From Flavobacterium caeni (GTDB taxonomy: Bacteria; Bacteroidota; Bacteroidia; Flavobacteriales; Flavobacteriaceae): a stretch of 64,000 nucleotides of DNA. Made by a program: the position numbers and the translations under genes. Below the pieces are notes generated by a model. It searched no databases. It saw nothing but the letters and a program-made list of their open reading frames with translations, and was not told where the DNA came from. Of the stretch, positions 63,503 through 64,000 are shown piece by piece. Position 1 is the first letter of the stretch. Every line of letters begins with the position of its first letter. The stretch lies in assembly GCF_900101895.1 (NCBI RefSeq), contig NZ_FMVF01000004.1, forward strand, positions 62,001-126,000, in the 5' to 3' direction.

Positions 63503-63513
63503 GCGGGGTTTTG

Positions 63514-63660
63514 CGTGAGGGATGGAAGCGGTTATCCTTTTGCGGCCGCAGTCCCGACGCTTCGGGACGGAGGTCGCAAAAGATAAAAGCGGACAGCCCG
63601 ACAGCGGCGCCGATTTTTTTAAATGGAAAGAAGATCGCGTGCGCCGGTGGCACGCCCAAA
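63514..63660 (+). repeat. Dispersed hairpin repeat, copy C
   Basis: Starts GCGTGAGGGATGGAAGCGG, carries a hairpin with outer arms CTTTTGCG/CGCAAAAG and an inner arm pair GTCCCGA/TCGGGAC, then AAGATAAAAGCGGACAGCC, and ends GCCGGTGGCACGCCCAA. It shares both ends and the spacing with copy B near 21.8 kb. Confidence 0.7.
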
Positions 63661-63675
63661 TGATAGAAATGAAGA

Positions 63676-63702
63676 TCCCGACGTCACTCGGGATTTTTTT
63701 GT
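63676..63702 (+). terminator. Terminator of the efflux operon
   Basis: Perfect 7-bp stem ATCCCGA/TCGGGAT with a 6-base loop and a run of seven Ts. Confidence 0.82.
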
Positions 63703-63791
63703 TTGGGTAGCACTGGAAGGTTTTTAGCTGTGCGTGTTCGTCAAACTTTAGCGGACTTTAATTCCAGAAATTTTATGCAAAAGTTAGCTGT

Positions 63792-63817
63792 AAAAAAAGC
63801 CACTTTTGAAGTGGCTT
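63792..63817 (-). terminator. Terminator of the DUF3570-like gene
   Basis: Minus-strand stem AGCCACTT/AAGTGGCT-type hairpin followed by seven Ts. Confidence 0.75.
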
Positions 63818-63847
63818 GGTGTATTGTTCGAAATGTTAGAAAACTAA

Positions 63848-64000
63848 TTATTTGTATTTGAGATTGATGCTGAATACATCAGATGTCATTTGGGTTGTTT
63901 TGGTGTAATGGCCGTAACGGAACTCCACTGTATTGAAATGCTTGATGCCAAAAACCCCTTTGGGCGGCGTAAATTTTAGGCCTGCGCCAAGGAAATTGCT
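63848..64000 (-). CDS. DUF3570-like outer-membrane beta-barrel protein, C-terminal end (truncated by window edge)
   Basis: The last 50 residues before a TAA stop at 63848-63850. The alternating hydrophobic/polar strands GLKFTPPKGVFGIKHFN, VEFRYGHYTKT and DVFSINLKYK, with a terminal aromatic-plus-basic strand, match the C-terminus of DUF3570 proteins of Bacteroidota, which look like outer-membrane barrels. The rest is outside the window. Function unknown. Confidence 0.7.
   Translation of the reverse strand, partial: SNFLGAGLKFTPPKGVFGIKHFNTVEFRYGHYTKTTQMTSDVFSINLKYK

Larger units (their letters stand above)
63503..63847. other. Intergenic region with dispersed repeat and two terminators
   Basis: A 345-base gap with no gene. 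It contains hairpin repeat copy C, the plus-strand terminator of the efflux operon and the minus-strand terminator of the DUF3570-like gene. Confidence 0.7.

Overview
The window looks like chromosomal DNA of a member of the Bacteroidota, most likely family Flavobacteriaceae. The supporting signs are type IX secretion C-terminal domains on secreted proteins, a SusC/SusD polysaccharide-utilisation locus, an ECF sigma/FecR/TonB-receptor signalling set, a 1119-residue Mfd, an SDR-type threonine dehydrogenase, and promoters that fit the Bacteroidota -7 consensus TAnnTTTG with little Shine-Dalgarno signal. The DNA is visibly GC-rich for this family, which produces many long but spurious antisense reading frames. 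A short AT-rich block at about 12.7-13.8 kb stands out against that background.

Layout. 1-8.8 kb: minus-strand housekeeping genes (partial CDF metal exporter, SDR-like protein, M28 peptidase, CAT-like acetyltransferase, HAD hydrolase, lipoprotein, metG) with ssb and a small secreted protein on plus. 9-12.7 kb: LD-carboxypeptidase, yraN and a secreted HExxH metalloprotease with a T9SS tail. 12.7-14.3 kb: foreign-looking AT-rich reading frames around an attC-like folded element, then a GNAT acetyltransferase. 14.5-21.6 kb: mfd with a lipoprotein, threonine dehydrogenase, NTF2-like protein and ammonium transporter. 21.9-33.3 kb: a polysaccharide-utilisation locus with a divergent TPR/HTH membrane regulator, a DUF5004-like lipoprotein, a PUL-associated secreted protein, SusC, SusD, a GH99/GH71-like enzyme and a GH97 enzyme. 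33.4-37.5 kb: GT9 glycosyltransferase, a lysine/alanine-rich histone-H1-like protein, and a three-gene lipoprotein operon containing a 43-residue membrane peptide. 37.5-41.5 kb: ECF sigma, FecR-type anti-sigma and STN-TonB receptor, divergent from that operon. 41.5-43.8 kb: small CxxC protein, Vsr endonuclease and a tyrosine recombinase. 43.8-49.8 kb: AraC-type membrane regulator, T9SS beta-propeller-like protein, small proteins and an M13 peptidase. 50.2-54.8 kb: tRNA-Arg(CCT) and a galactan/galactose operon (GH53, galK, galT) with a divergent GntR/LacI-type regulator. 54.8-63.5 kb: LytTR two-component pair divergent from a TolC-RND-adaptor-MFS efflux operon. 63.5-64 kb: a repeat element, terminators and the 3' end of a DUF3570-like gene.

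The genes form several coherent circuits: glycan capture and cleavage (SusCD + GH97/GH99-like), beta-1,4-galactan breakdown to UDP-sugars (GH53 to GalK to GalT), a cell-surface signalling relay (TonB receptor, FecR, sigma) probably linked to paralogous lipocalin-like lipoproteins, and an efflux pump with an adjacent two-component regulator. The observations most worth following are the attC-like cassette block, a three-copy dispersed hairpin element with conserved flanks and changing stem, the lipoprotein/small-peptide operon facing the sigma/anti-sigma genes, an EF-hand-like loop in the RND pump, and a dense inverted-repeat cluster near 50.1 kb. I see no rRNA, CRISPR array or prophage. All calls come from reading the sequence; no database search was run.
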